NCBI GenBank assembly: GCA_013400975.1
Contig: WBMZ01000359.1
Location: 453-64,452 of the forward strand
Reading direction: 5' to 3'
DNA: 64,000 nt
Source of the DNA: Atrichornis clamosus
Taxonomy: Eukaryota; Chordata; Aves; Passeriformes; Menuridae
In this document: one piece after another, positions 46,267 through 57,085 of the stretch
Numbering within the stretch: position 1 is the first letter of the stretch
Layout: each line of letters opens with the position of its first letter
Translations under genes and position numbers: made by a program
The notes under the pieces: generated by a model
The model's input: the letters and a program-made list of their open reading frames with translations, nothing else
What the model was told of the DNA's origin: nothing
Database searches by the model: none

Positions 46267-49200
46267 TCCTTATCTTGGCAGCACCTCATTATTGTACAAA
46301 GGGACTTGACTTTTGTGTGGCAAAGTCGTCTTTGAAGTATTTGAGGCAGAAGAATAAAATAATTCCCAGAAATGTGCAATTAGCCTACCAATATTGCACG
46401 CATCAACGTTTAAAAAGAGTTTGTAGAGCAAAACGTTTTGTTCATTGCAGTATATTGCTGAAAACCATTCTGCACCAAATAGCTCTAGATTAAAGCTCAT
46501 TAACTTAAAATGCAGAAAAATAACAAGCTGTTAAAAATGATATAATTTTTCAATGTTTTAAATATTCTTAGGCTTCAGCAACATTTCCTCCCATACTCTG
46601 CATTCTGATTTATCCACCTCAAAATAGTCTTTCTGCCTTTATAACACTGACTCCTTAAGTTTAATTAAAAATAAATAAATAAATAAAAATCTGGCTAAAC
46701 AAATGCTTACAAATCTTTAAAATCCTTAACAATCCAAAAGTAACAATAAAAAAGGAGGTAGCACAATGGGCTGCTGTATATAATATCTAAGGTTTATGAA
46801 AAAAGTCCATTTGTTATCCTTAAAGTACTTTTAGCAAGCACATTTACAGCAAGAAATAACAGTTCAAAAATGCTGAAAATTGAGATGAAAGCTTGAAAAT
46901 ATCTTAATTTGACCTTTAATGTGCACAGACTTCTCATAGCAAATTATAGCACTTCAGACTGAATATCCAGAAATTTGTGGTGGTCTTCAGAGTTCAAAAC
47001 ATTACAATATCAATATCTTGGTTGAAACAAAACCAGTTTCAGGTAATTACAAAACCCAAAAGTAGCCCAGTGATGTCAATAATGTAAAATTATTATTGTT
47101 CCCAGTACTGAAGCTTGTAAACAACCCATCCTGCATCTATGTAACAATACATTCACTTCTAAAATTACTGTATTTTGCCCTCTGAGCTATGATGATAAAG
47201 GCTAGTGATGAGGGGAGAAAATAAAATGACATGTCAGCCTCTTATGGTAATCCATATCAGTATGTTCAGAGTAAATAACTAATCTGTTGTTAAAAAGTCT
47301 TTCAAAATTGTACAAATCAACAAGACAACTCCTCCCTGCTTCTTGGGTACGATGCATTTCTGTGATAAAACAAATAAATGTTATTTTATTTAACGTCTAC
47401 ATGCACATGATCTCCCAGACAGACCTCTGCTCTAATCTGTTATAAAATACTTCATTCTGATCAACTGTTTTCCACTCTGCAGCTGAGTAGAAGCCCTAAA
47501 GAAGAACATTAGGTGGAGATAATCAATTCACAGGCTGTGCACATACTTGAAAAAGACACTCTTCACCACGAAAACTCAGCTAGAATATTTATGAAATTGC
47601 AAACCCTGTTGCCATGCTCAAGTAGATTTCCTTCCAATACTCAGTAATCCCTGATTCACTCTTGGATTGTCAAACCCAGGAAGCTAAAAGCATATTGAGG
47701 GCTTAAAAAATGTCCTCCCCGTGTCTCAGCTCTTTAAGTTTGGCGTCATGGTGCTCAGATTAAGTGAAACTGCACGTGAATGCTCTGGCTTTGTGTGAGA
47801 TCTTGGTAATTTGTTTGTTTGTCTGTTTGCATTGATGGGTCCAAAAAGAGTCACTCTACTTTTCAGAGGTGGCTTAATTACACCTGTTATTTCCAACAGG
47901 CATGTGAGGCATTCCTTGAACTCATTTCCTTGAACAAAGCAATGCTCTCTTTCTTGACTTGCTGCTGTCCCTATCATACCAAAACTCTCATCATCTCTCA
48001 CTCATTTGACAGCTGCCTCTACTATTTGCTCCAGTGACCTTTTCCCTGCAGCTCTCTCTTAGTGTCTCTCTAAGTTTCACCACAAGGTGCTTGCCCTTTC
48101 TTGCTCCTAAAGCTGTAAAACAAGCAAGTGAACCTCACACTTCTGTGATTCAGATCATAAAAAGGTGGATAAGGCTTAGGAAAAAAAAAAAAAAAAGAAA
48201 TGGTAAGAGCTTGCCCTTAGAGATCAAGGGTCTCAGACTGAGGATAATCATTTTCATGTCCCTCAGACCTTAAATATATTTGAGATGCCAAAAAAGAGGC
48301 CTTTCATGTTTCTTTGTAGTTCTTACGATATATGAAGACACTTTCACTTAAATGATACTGTAATTCTCAGTTCCCCCGTGAAACATCTGAAGATCTGAGT
48401 TCCTCCTTGTCAAAAAAATGACTGCAACAGAGATGCTTTAGAGTTCTGCATAACAGAGAACGAAGACAAAGATGAGGTAAGCCAAAAATAAACATTCAGT
48501 AGGTGATTCTGGCAAACTGAGGTGGCTACAGAGAAACCTAAACAAGTTTTTTGTGGGCGTTAGTGTATTCAGAACATGGTAGATACCCAGTGTTGGCATA
48601 ACATTTAGGAGGGAGAGCAGACATTTTCGCTGAGTACGGGGGAAGATCTGAACGTATTGTTGGTCATAATTTGTTGGTCATAATAATGTGCTTTTTAGAG
48701 AAGGCCCTTGAACGTGCCAAGAGCTGACATTAGGAGACTTGCCCTGTCTCCTAATACAGGCCAAAATCTACAGCTGTGTTCCAGGGTTTGGAACACAGAA
48801 AGGGAGCTGCATCCTCTTCTAGGAACAGAGCCCAGAGTGAGGAAGTTCTGTGGTTACAACCAGACTTTGTGAATTTTGCAATCAAGGAAATGGGACACAA
48901 AGTCTTAAGAATATTCTTAAAATATCTTAAGGCAATCATTGGATTAAACTCTGAGAATTCAGCTCTGTTTCTTCCCAGAAGAATGGGGATGTGTAAATTT
49001 CTGCTATGCACTCCTCCTCTCATCCTAGTTTTTCTAGTGGAACACAGCTACTTGCTGCAATCCATCAGGAATACTGCACTTAAGCACTGATTGTCTCTTC
49101 TAATGAGCAACTTCTGCTCAATTAGTCATCTCCAACTGAAGGGAATTTAGCTAACCTGAAAATCGGAATTCCAGGTGCTAGAGATGCCTACACCACAAGG

Positions 49201-49505
49201 CCTGGGGCAAGACTGTGATCCTGCTGCCTGCCGCACCCAGGATTTAATTGGAGCCTCTCTTCTTGCCTGCTGGTGGGTGTATAAGCCAAGATTTAGTGGA
49301 TGTGGCAGGTGGAAGAGCGCTGGCTCAAGCAGGACTGAAACTCTGGCACAGCACAGGTGGAGCACAGCCCTTCCAGCTGACTGTGTGAAAGCTTGTACAT
49401 CTTGCTCAGCCCGTGTGAATCTTTTTGTAGGGGCTGGATATTTACTTTTTCAATCACAGATACTCAGATATTGCATGTCTGCCCAACATATTTGAAACTG
49501 GGTGT
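46267..49505. other. Unique AT-rich DNA, no gene seen
   Basis: Non-repetitive apart from an AAAT run and short poly-A (48180-48196). A GC-richer stretch at 49150-49400 carries a 106-codon plus frame (49175-49495) of unrecognised sequence, rich in C, A and S, and may be an old unclassified repeat. No exon was recognised. Confidence 0.5.
46667..46690. repeat. (AAAT)n microsatellite
   Basis: Five to six AAAT units in an A-rich context. Confidence 0.85.
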
Positions 49506-49627
49506 CATAGAGTCATGGAATGGTTTGGGCTGGAAGGGACCTTAAAAATCATCCAGTTCCTGCCCCTGTCATGGGCAGGGACGTCTTCCACTATTCCAGG
49601 TTGTTCCAAGTTGTATCCAACCTGTGT
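49506..49627 (-). mobile_element. CR1 LINE 3' tail, antisense (~120 bp)
   Basis: Plus text ATAGAGTCATGGAATGG, TTTGGGCTGGAAGGGACC, TTAAAAATCATCCAGTTCC, GCCCCTGTCATGGGCAGGG, then GGTTGTTCCAAGTTGTATCC, the reverse of the CR1 3' terminus. It is 5'-truncated at about 49627. Confidence 0.92.
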
Positions 49628-49899
49628 GATTACACCATGTCTGTGGGCCCGGTAAATGCAAAATTGTAATTTCTGCTTAAGTGATGTACATCTGGGTAGC
49701 AGCAGAAGAGGGGGCGTCTGATTTAGTTTTTCTCTTAGGGCAGAAACCCGTGGTGAACCTGCAGTTTTCCTCTCAGTGTGGTGTGTTTACGAAACACAAG
49801 CCAAACCATTCTATTTTCACGAGCTGAAATTTTTAGAAGGAAGGAAGGAATCATTTGCAAGCAAACCAAAGTGAGATCTCACCTCTTAATCATCAGAGA

Positions 49900-50011
49900 A
49901 TCACTGAGTTATTTAGGTTGGAAAAGACCCCTAAGATCATTAAGTCCAACCTTAATTGTGGTTGGACTCAATGACCTTTACGGTCTTATCCAGCACAAAT
50001 GACTCGAGGAT
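49900..50011. mobile_element. CR1 fold-back: two 3' tails joined head to head
   Basis: The left arm (49900-49951) is an antisense CR1 terminus: CACTGAGTTATTTAGGTTGG, AAAAGACCCCTAAGATC, AAGTCCAACC. After an 8-base spacer the right arm (49960-50011) is a sense CR1 terminus: GGTTGGACTCAATGACC, GGTCTTATCCAGC, ACAAATGACTCGAGGAT. By hand alignment the arms are reverse-complementary at about 39 of 52 positions with no gaps, so a transcript could form a long imperfect hairpin. The arms may be two insertions, or one insertion with an inversion. Confidence 0.75.
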
Positions 50012-53000
50012 TTAATGTTTCTATTAATTCAGTTTGTGCAATTTTCATTGTACCTGACTTGAAAAGTCCCAACTATTCCTTCCCAAAATGTTAGGCATGG
50101 CAATTTAAAACAGCGCAATGATCTAGCCAGATGGTTTTTTATATTTCAAGGATCCTGGCTTGTTTTCTTACCATAAAGGCACAGTCAGAGGCAGTGGGTC
50201 ACACAGCTATTTCTTCCTCCAAGCAATGTTTCTCTGCAGCAAAACTTAAACTCGCCAGCTTCTACAGCACACTTTTAAAGCTGGAAAATTGCTTTCATTA
50301 TCTCTAAATGCCATGGAAAACTTGCTTTAGCAGTAGCTAGCCTGGATGTCTTTTTTGTCTCATCAGGTTTTCAAGAGGAACAGAAAAGAAGCCTGGGAAT
50401 GGGGTGCATTACTTACTATGATGAAACTCACAGCAAAATCCTCATAAAGCTGTGATTATCTCATGTTTATATTTCATCTCATTGTGCAGCCAGTGGATGA
50501 CTGCACCTTACCAGTGCTTTCAGCTGTGGGGTTAAATCAGAGCAAAAGAATAAAATATTGTAACAATGAGAAATGAGTAAAACACAAATAAATAACACCT
50601 GTATTAAAGTATCAAATCTTAGGTAGTTAAACATTTCCAGCAGAAAACAGTAGGAAATCAGTTGTTCCTGACTTATTTTTTCACTAAATATCAGTGATTA
50701 AAAAAAAAAAAGGTTTTCATCTTTCATCTTCACAATGCATAAAATATACTGAAACCAATTCTGGGCTAGACCCTCAGTCTGTGCCATTTACTGCTACAAC
50801 CCTTATCTCCTAACCCTAATTAAAGGTTTATTGTGAAAATATTTGTGAGTTTCTATCTCTAATTAATCCTACCTATCTGCATATGAGGCTAAACTTAAGA
50901 TTGAACAAGCAGAAATATTCTTAGGCAAAAATTAATCAGGAAATTTGGAGGGGCAGTTTGCACTTTAACCTTGTGAAAACACCATGACTTAGCTGGAGTA
51001 AAATCAAACTCTGACATATGTGAAACTGCTGAAAGAAATACTATTTTATACATTATCAAAAAAAGAGTATTCAGAGAAACTCAAGTTTCAATCAGACATT
51101 CTTATGCAGAACAATTTATACAGATCTTAAATAATAAATGCACTGTTGTACCTCAAGAAAACAGACAATAACTAATAATATTTATGACAGCATGCCAGCT
51201 CTGCAGGAAAGCTCTTTCCCATTTACTATTTATGAAGGGGTTTGGACCTTCTATAGAGGTCTGTGGTATTATCCGAGCTTGAAGAGAGGGCAAACTGGAA
51301 GACAGAGTTTGTGCTTTGTACAGATCCCGCTTTCAACATTCCAGGTAGTTTTGAATCCACTTTGACTCTGTCTCCTTGGATATATTGATTCACCCTCAGA
51401 TTAAAAAAAAAAGTTTCTTGAAACAGCTTGTGTCTAAAAATATAGTTCTGTATCTTATTAGCACCTTGAAACTAACACTTAAGTTCTTTGTTTCCATTTA
51501 TACCTGTTGCTTTTGCACAGGTGTGTGAAAGTAGTTGGCAATTTCACGGTTTCACACCAAGTGAATTCATGTCCTGGAACGACATATCAGATCTTTTTTT
51601 AAGGCTTGTTATTGAAAAAAAGGGGAAAAAAAGTTTGCCGTATTGGTACACATTTTATTCCTTCTGCTTTTAAGGTGTTAGCAGGGCAACTTGTCAGCAG
51701 TCTGCTCTGTGGACAGGTGAGGGAAAACGTCTGCTGACGTGAAGACAGCACTCACTCTAAAATAGAGATGACATATAAATGGGTGTACTTCAAGACATAG
51801 CTTGAGTTGTCACTTACATGCACATCACTGTATTAAAATGTTTTAGGAAAAATTATAGTATATTAACTCTTTTAAGCTTCTAAAATTTTCCCAAGTGTTA
51901 AAACCTTAAATAGGAAAGATTAACATTTTTAATTTTGCCATGTATATGTATAGAATTGCATGTCTACCCATTGGCATATATACCCAATCAGCATTTTAAG
52001 ATATAATTTCCCCTGAGAGGTATTATACTTAGAAACTGCAGAAACAAAGGATGGTCAGCATCTCTCTAGAAGGAGAGCTGCAGATAGTAACATCTTGCAC
52101 ACAGAAGAAAACTCAACTTTTCACACCTTTAAAATAAAAACTATACAGAGACAAAGAAAAAGACTGTTAAGTAGGATAAGTGGACCTACTGCTTTATTGG
52201 CCAATTTGGGCTGAGCCATGGTGTTGTGTGTGGGCCAAATTGAAATGTGGCAACATAAATAAATGAATCCATAAGGGTTGATGAGACTCCAATAAATTGA
52301 TGCACAAGGCATGACTGAAAGCATTTAAACTTCAGCTGTAAAACCATGGAGGGAAGGTAAATCTCATCATTGCAAGCGCCTCATAAAGATCAAATCTCAG
52401 AATGAACCGAGGGATATTGACTTTAAGGGAGGGAAGGAAAGCCTTCTGGAGGCACTCTTGGGGCAGTACTTAAGGGGAGTTGCTGAACAGTTCTTATGAC
52501 TGGAGTCATCAAGATGCATCAGGAAAGCCTAGTCTGCCCCAGACAGAGTCAGCTGCCTTCCCTGCTTCCCAGATTTTCCATAACAACCTTGGGTAGAAAG
52601 CCAAGAGGATCAGAGTGCACTTCCTTGTTTCGTGTTCATCAAATTAGCGTATAATTAAATCATGCTGGATATGGCACTATTGTGTAATAAAAAATACTCT
52701 ATAAATTTATAAGAAAGAAGAAATCAGGTTATTCTTTTACCATATATGTGTTGGTATTTCTCTGTCACAGGCTTTCTTTCCCCATTCAGTTTACTTTTTA
52801 AAAGCAGACAAGGAAAAATTTGAGAAAATACGTAATGACAATATAGAAACTATCAAAGTCTAATATCAGAGGAAGGCCTGTTTACATATGGAAAACAAAT
52901 TAAAATAAAAAAGAAAAGAGCTTTTCTGCATTATTCCCTATGATTGGGACATGGTATGGTAAATCCCTTTCTTAATAATCTGTTTCATGTCATTATTTCA

Positions 53001-53044
53001 ATATTTTAATTATAAATATATTTTTTGTTATGTAGAAAGAGGCT
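50012..53044. other. Unique AT-rich DNA, no gene seen
   Basis: Non-repetitive, with A-runs at 50700-50712 and 51403-51412. A mildly GC-richer stretch at 52360-52620 could be an eroded upstream part of the CR1 that follows, but I could not match it. A small inverted repeat lies at 52201-52241 (CCAATTTGG / CCAAATTG). No exon was recognised. Confidence 0.5.
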
Positions 53045-53074
53045 GAGGATTCCTAAAGAATGTCTGCTCTTATG

Positions 53075-53665
53075 CTTGGGGAGGAAGAAAGAACTTTCCC
53101 CTGTTCCTTAAGTTGCTCCTGCATAACAGATACTGTGCTCTGGGGGTGGTTAATGAAGAGCACATGAGTGATGGACGGGATCCAGGAGAAGCAAACCATG
53201 CAAAGCTGCTGCAGCCACCCACCAGCAGAAAAACACATAAACTATCAGTTATTAGAGATTTCTTCCTGGGAGGCACCCAAACACCCATTTGCCATCCAGA
53301 CAATTTTCTCTAGAGTAGTTTTCTGCCTACCAGGAGTTTGATGGTTCCTATAGATCTGCTCCTAAAATTCCACAGAGGGTCCAACAATGTAGCAACATGG
53401 CAACTGAGAACTACCAAAACAGGCTGTGTGTCCCTTTGAGCAACATTGAAAGGATGTTGAGCACTGGTGCTCTTGTCCTCTACCCTTCCAGTCAGAGTCA
53501 GGGTCTTAGGAAGGAGCAGATGAACGTATGGCCAGTGCCACACCCAAGGTTTTGCCTCCTGTGATTGTGGATCTGCCTTTGAGGAGCTGTTGGGAATGAC
53601 AAGATTCTCCTGACCAAGTGAGGTGACCAGCTGGCCAGACTTCTACAGGGATCTTTAAACAAGAT
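53075..53665 (+). pseudogene. CR1 ORF1 (GDSL/SGNH esterase) remnant
   Basis: CR1 ORF1 encodes a nucleic-acid-binding protein with an SGNH/GDSL esterase domain. In the plus frame at 53113-53313 the words NRYCALGVVNEEH, DPGEANHAKLLQPPTSRKTH, KLSVIRDFFLGGTQTPICHP and DNF are recognisable. The family's GDSL block (normally ..VIGDSLLRGT..) reads VIRDFFLGGT, so the catalytic serine position is lost. The frame then shifts. A later stretch at about 53470-53520 still resembles the SSILPV-type block, and 53620-53665 resembles the end of ORF1. Sequence between is shortened. Clearly a pseudogene. Confidence 0.75.
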
Positions 53666-53782
53666 TTAGTGGGAAAAGGGGTGGAATCTTGGCAACAGAG
53701 AAGTGTTGGGTGGTGATGATGCACTGGGAACTATGAGGGAAATACCTGTGAAACACAAGAAGGAATTAGATGGTTGACAACC

Positions 53783-54840
53783 CAGCTGAAGAGCCTCTGT
53801 GCCAATGCAAGGATAATTTCTTGATCCAGGTATTAGGCACCCTGACCAGGGAAGAAGCATTTCTGGACCTGTCCCTCACCACAGTAGAAGAACTAATTAA
53901 GGATGTAGGTGGTAGCTTTTGCTACAATGACTATGGCTTGGTGTAATACACAATACTGAGGAATATGGCCCAGGTGAAGAGGAGAGCCAGGATATTGAAT
54001 TTTAGGAGACTGAACTTACTGGTTTTTAACTAGTCAGTGGATGAGATTCCCTGGAAATCCACTGCCCTCAGCAAAATAGGAAGCAAAAAAAGCTAGCAGA
54101 TTTTTAGGGACGTTTTTCTTAAGTGCAAGAGCTCTCAATTCCAACATGTGAAAGATTGGACAACAGAGGAAGGGACCAGCATGGTCAAACTAAAGTGTAA
54201 GAATGAAATACTCAGGTTATGGGGCCAGGGATGCCTCTACTGGCAAGATTACAGGGACAATACCTGGATGTGTAGGGGTGAGGTTAAGAAGAATAAGGCA
54301 CACCTGGAGCTCAATTTGACAAAGAATATTAAGAGCTTTTACAAGTAACTTGGCCAGAAAATGGTTATTAAAGAGAAATTGCTCTCCTTGCAAAGTAAGA
54401 CAGGAAAGAAGGTGACAGCCAACATGGAGATCATCAAAGTACTCAAGAATGGGTTTTTTCCTCAGTTTTCTGGAGTAATCAATCTTCTCATATTGCTCAA
54501 GTCCCTGAAAATCAAGAGAGGGACTGGAGGAGTGAAGCCCCTCCCTTCACAGGAGAAAATCGTGTTTGAGACCATCTGATGAACATGAACATACCAGTTC
54601 ACCACCCACAAACCTGTGGGACCTGACCGGGTGCATCCGAGACTCCAGAGAGTACGACACAGTTGTCAAGCCATTTTCTATGACATTTGACAGGTCATGA
54701 CAGTCAGGTGTGACGTCCACAGACAGTCTGTCACCACAGACCAAGGTGATGTCCTTGATCACTGGAGAAGGGGAAATGGTGCACCCATTTTTAAAAAGAG
54801 TAGAAAAGAGGACTCTGGGAACCACTCACCAGTCTGACCC
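53783..54840 (+). pseudogene. CR1 ORF2 (endonuclease-reverse transcriptase) remnant
   Basis: ORF2 of CR1 encodes an APE-type endonuclease fused to reverse transcriptase. The start of the endonuclease is visible as QLKSLCANAR (53783-53812). Only about 45 bases later the text resumes near the endonuclease C-terminus (LDLSLTTVEELIKDVGG, then CYNDYGLV and a stop), where the family's catalytic SDH triplet reads NDY at 53926-53934. Most of the endonuclease is therefore deleted. The linker follows (54160-54350, with a YRDNTW word and an AHLELNL word). The RT start shows THKPVGPDRVHPRL (from 54604) and APIFKKSRKEDSGNHSPV then a stop (from 54781). Core RT motifs are absent. Confidence 0.85.
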
Positions 54841-54849
54841 ACATTTATA

Positions 54850-54922
54850 TTTCTTTTAAATACCTCCAGGGGTGACAGCTTAGCCATGTCCCTGGGCAGT
54901 CAGGTCCATCTTGGAATATGCC
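54850..54922 (-). mobile_element. Short CR1 fragment, antisense, abutting the CR1 body
   Basis: Plus text TTTTAAATACCTCCAGGGG, TGACAGCTTAGCCATGTCC and CTGGGCAGTCAGG is the reverse of the CR1 segment around GCCCAGGGA...CCCTGGAGGT(A/G)TTTAA, from its 3' part. It begins about 10 bases after the sense CR1 body stops, in opposite orientation. Boundaries are approximate and the subfamily is not determined. Confidence 0.55.
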
Positions 54923-56271
54923 CTGGACTCACACCAGCATATCTTTTACTCTCTTGAGAAAGTTGTACCAGAGGTAAATATGTTACTGTTCTCTTCCTCT
55001 CCTTCTTGGGAACATGAATTCTTTAGACATTTACATAATCCAGGACTCTTTTCAAAAGTGATTAGAAAGTCGATTGTTTTATACCTAAAGAAATCTGAAG
55101 CCAAAGAGACTCACCTTCATTCCAAAATACCTCCTTCAAACCACAGTCAGTGTGTATAGGAGTTGTCATTGGCCTGTGTACCCATGAAATTATCAGGAGA
55201 AAATATCAGGAGAATCCTTGGTTGCCTTCTAGAATACCTTCCCAGTAGTTTTGAATATCCATGTTGACTCTTCTTGGTGGTGGGATTTTTTAAAAATTAT
55301 TATTATTTATATATTTATTTACTTTCTGAACCTTCTTCCTGTTGTTCATTATTGTAATGAAAGAAAACAAAGCCTGAAATCATTGCCTTCGTCTGTTGGT
55401 GTCCTCAAGAAATGCTGGTAAAATCACAGCATTTTTTGAAGAGCCTACGTCAATGTCTGTAATTAATCACATTTTTTTGATAGATCTCATAGTCCTGAGA
55501 AGTCTGCAATTATGTGTTTAATGAAAATACTGATACTCACTAGTTGTACATGGTGACTAATGTGAGACATTTCCCCGATATTTCATTTTACAGCTGATGT
55601 AGCTGATTTGAAAATAAATACCCTTATTCTTCCCCTTTTCACCTTTGAAATAGCTAAAAGACAGATTTGAACAGGTTCCCTACTGTGTGAATACTTTCAT
55701 AGCTATGTGATTCCAAAGAAAACATCAGTATTTCAATTCTTATGAAGTATAGAGCATAGAAATTAGAAAAGGAAAATAAAATAAGATTCAACTTTCTTTT
55801 CTATATTTCTCTTCTGGGTAACTCGTTCAAAAAATACCTATAGCAAATACAAAATTTGGTCCTCCATAGTTATAAGGGTGTGAATTAAGATGCAAAATAA
55901 GCAATCATCCATTATGGATGGAAGAGGGATAAGAATAATACCTAAGAATCTTATTTTTCTTCACAAACTGTTCAGTATCTTTTTAACCATGGAGAGTAAA
56001 ATGATCCTGCAGCGGAAAGCAGATGTTTCTTTAAGTGTCCAGTAATTACAGAATATCTGAATTGTCAATATTACTTGGGATAGAGCTTCCTGGTTTTTAT
56101 GCTATTTCACGGTAAGTTGTAATTCCCATATTCCTTACGACTCCTGTCATTATTTTCATATATTTTTGTTATTATTGCACCGCTAAGTCTTCAAAAATGG
56201 ACTCTTCTTGCTGTGGGACCATATGCCCATGCACCAGAGAAGAGTTCCCACATGTCTGTGAGTAATCACCT
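54923..56271. other. Unique AT-rich DNA, no gene seen
   Basis: Non-repetitive and AT-rich, including a TTATTATTTATATATTTATTT stretch near 55298-55320. An 82-codon plus frame (54911-55159) has no motif. No transposon or exon was recognised before the LTR. Confidence 0.6.
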
Positions 56272-57085
56272 TGTACTGGGTTTGCGTGGCAAGGTTTTAA
56301 TAGTGGGAGGGCTACAGGGGTGGGTGTTCTGAGAAGCTGCTGGAAACCTGCCCCGCGTCCAGTGGCTGTGACCCGGCGGGAAACCCATGCTGGAGCAGGA
56401 TCCTGGCCGGCACCTGTGACCCTGTGGAGAGAGGAGCCCACACTGGGGCAGGATTGCTGGCAGGACTTGCGACCTTGTGGGTGCGACACATTCGGGAGCA
56501 GCCTATTCCTGCAGGGCTGAGACCATGGAAAGGGACTCACACTGCAGCAGGACGTGCCTGAAGGACTGGCCCCACGGAAGTGACCCACACTGGAGCAACC
56601 TGCCCTGACCCTGTGCAGGACCCACACTGGAGCATGCTGTTCATGGAGAACTGCAGCCCCTGGACAAAGTCCACAGTGGAGAAGTTCACGGAGGACTGTC
56701 TGCCATGGGAGGGACCCCAGGCTGGAGCAGGGGCAGAGGGTGAGGAGTCCAGCTCTTGAGGAGGAAGGAGCAGCAGAGACATCTTGTGATGGACTGACCA
56801 TGACCCCCATTCCCTGTCCTCCTGCGCTGCGGTGGAGAAGCCATGAGTGAATTTGAGCCCAGGAACAGGGAAGGGATGGGGAGGAAGTTTTGGGTTTATT
56901 CTCACTGTCCTACTCTAATTTGATTGGCAATAATTTTTTTCAAGTTGAGTCAGTTTTGCCCATGACAGTAACTCATAAGTCATCACTCCCCGCCCTCATC
57001 TCAAGCCTCGAGCCTTTTGTTGTATTTTCTCTCTCCTGTCCAGCTGAGTGCTAGAGCAGCTTTGGTGAGTATCTGGTGTCCATAT
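56272..57085 (+). mobile_element. Avian ERV solo LTR, sense (~815 bp)
   Basis: This matches a well-known avian ERVL-like LTR in plus orientation. It begins near TGTACTGGGTTTGCGTGGC, continues through a GC-rich tandem array, GAGGAAGGAGCAGCAGAGAC, CTGACCATGACCCCCATTCC and TCTAATTTGATTGGCAATAA, and ends near GCCTTTTGTTGTATTTTCTC and CTGTCCAGCTGAG. The polyadenylation signal position reads AATAAT (56939-56944) instead of AATAAA. The last bases with the terminal CA are not recognisable, and the U3/TATA part seen in longer relatives seems deleted soon after the 5' end. No gag, pol or env sequence adjoins, so this is a solo or truncated LTR. Family naming needs a database. Confidence 0.8.
56384..56731 (+). 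repeat. Degenerate ~47-bp tandem array inside the LTR
   Basis: Eight diverged copies of a CCCACACTGGAGCAGG core begin at about 56384, 56438, 56485, 56536, 56584, 56621, 56670 and 56715, spaced 37-54 bases (mean about 47). Between cores are TGTGACCC(T/C)GTGG-type segments. The array causes the 212-codon minus-strand frame 56172-56810 and the 122-codon frame 56537-56905, neither of which is a gene. Confidence 0.85.

Larger units (their letters stand above)
53045..54840 (+). mobile_element. Decayed CR1 LINE body (ORF1 and ORF2 remnants)
   Basis: The largest transposon in the window, about 1.8 kb in sense orientation. In order it shows part of the ORF1 esterase region, the inter-ORF segment with its typical TTTAAAC-like word (about 53654-53665), the start of the ORF2 endonuclease, the end of the endonuclease, the linker and the first part of the reverse transcriptase. 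It stops at the block equivalent to the RT NYRPVSL motif. Stops and frameshifts break every frame. CR1 is a non-LTR retrotransposon mobilised by target-primed reverse transcription. This copy is inactive and lacks most of RT and the 3' UTR. Unlike all other CR1 pieces here, it preserves the interior and not the tail. Confidence 0.88.

Noticed and set aside
45797..46309. 170-codon plus-strand open frame
   Set aside because: Most of it reads through an antisense CR1 fragment at 45931-46266.
56172..56810. 212-codon minus-strand open frame, the longest in the window
   Set aside because: It lies across the LTR and its tandem array; C/S/P/G-rich translation of a GC-rich repeat with no domain.
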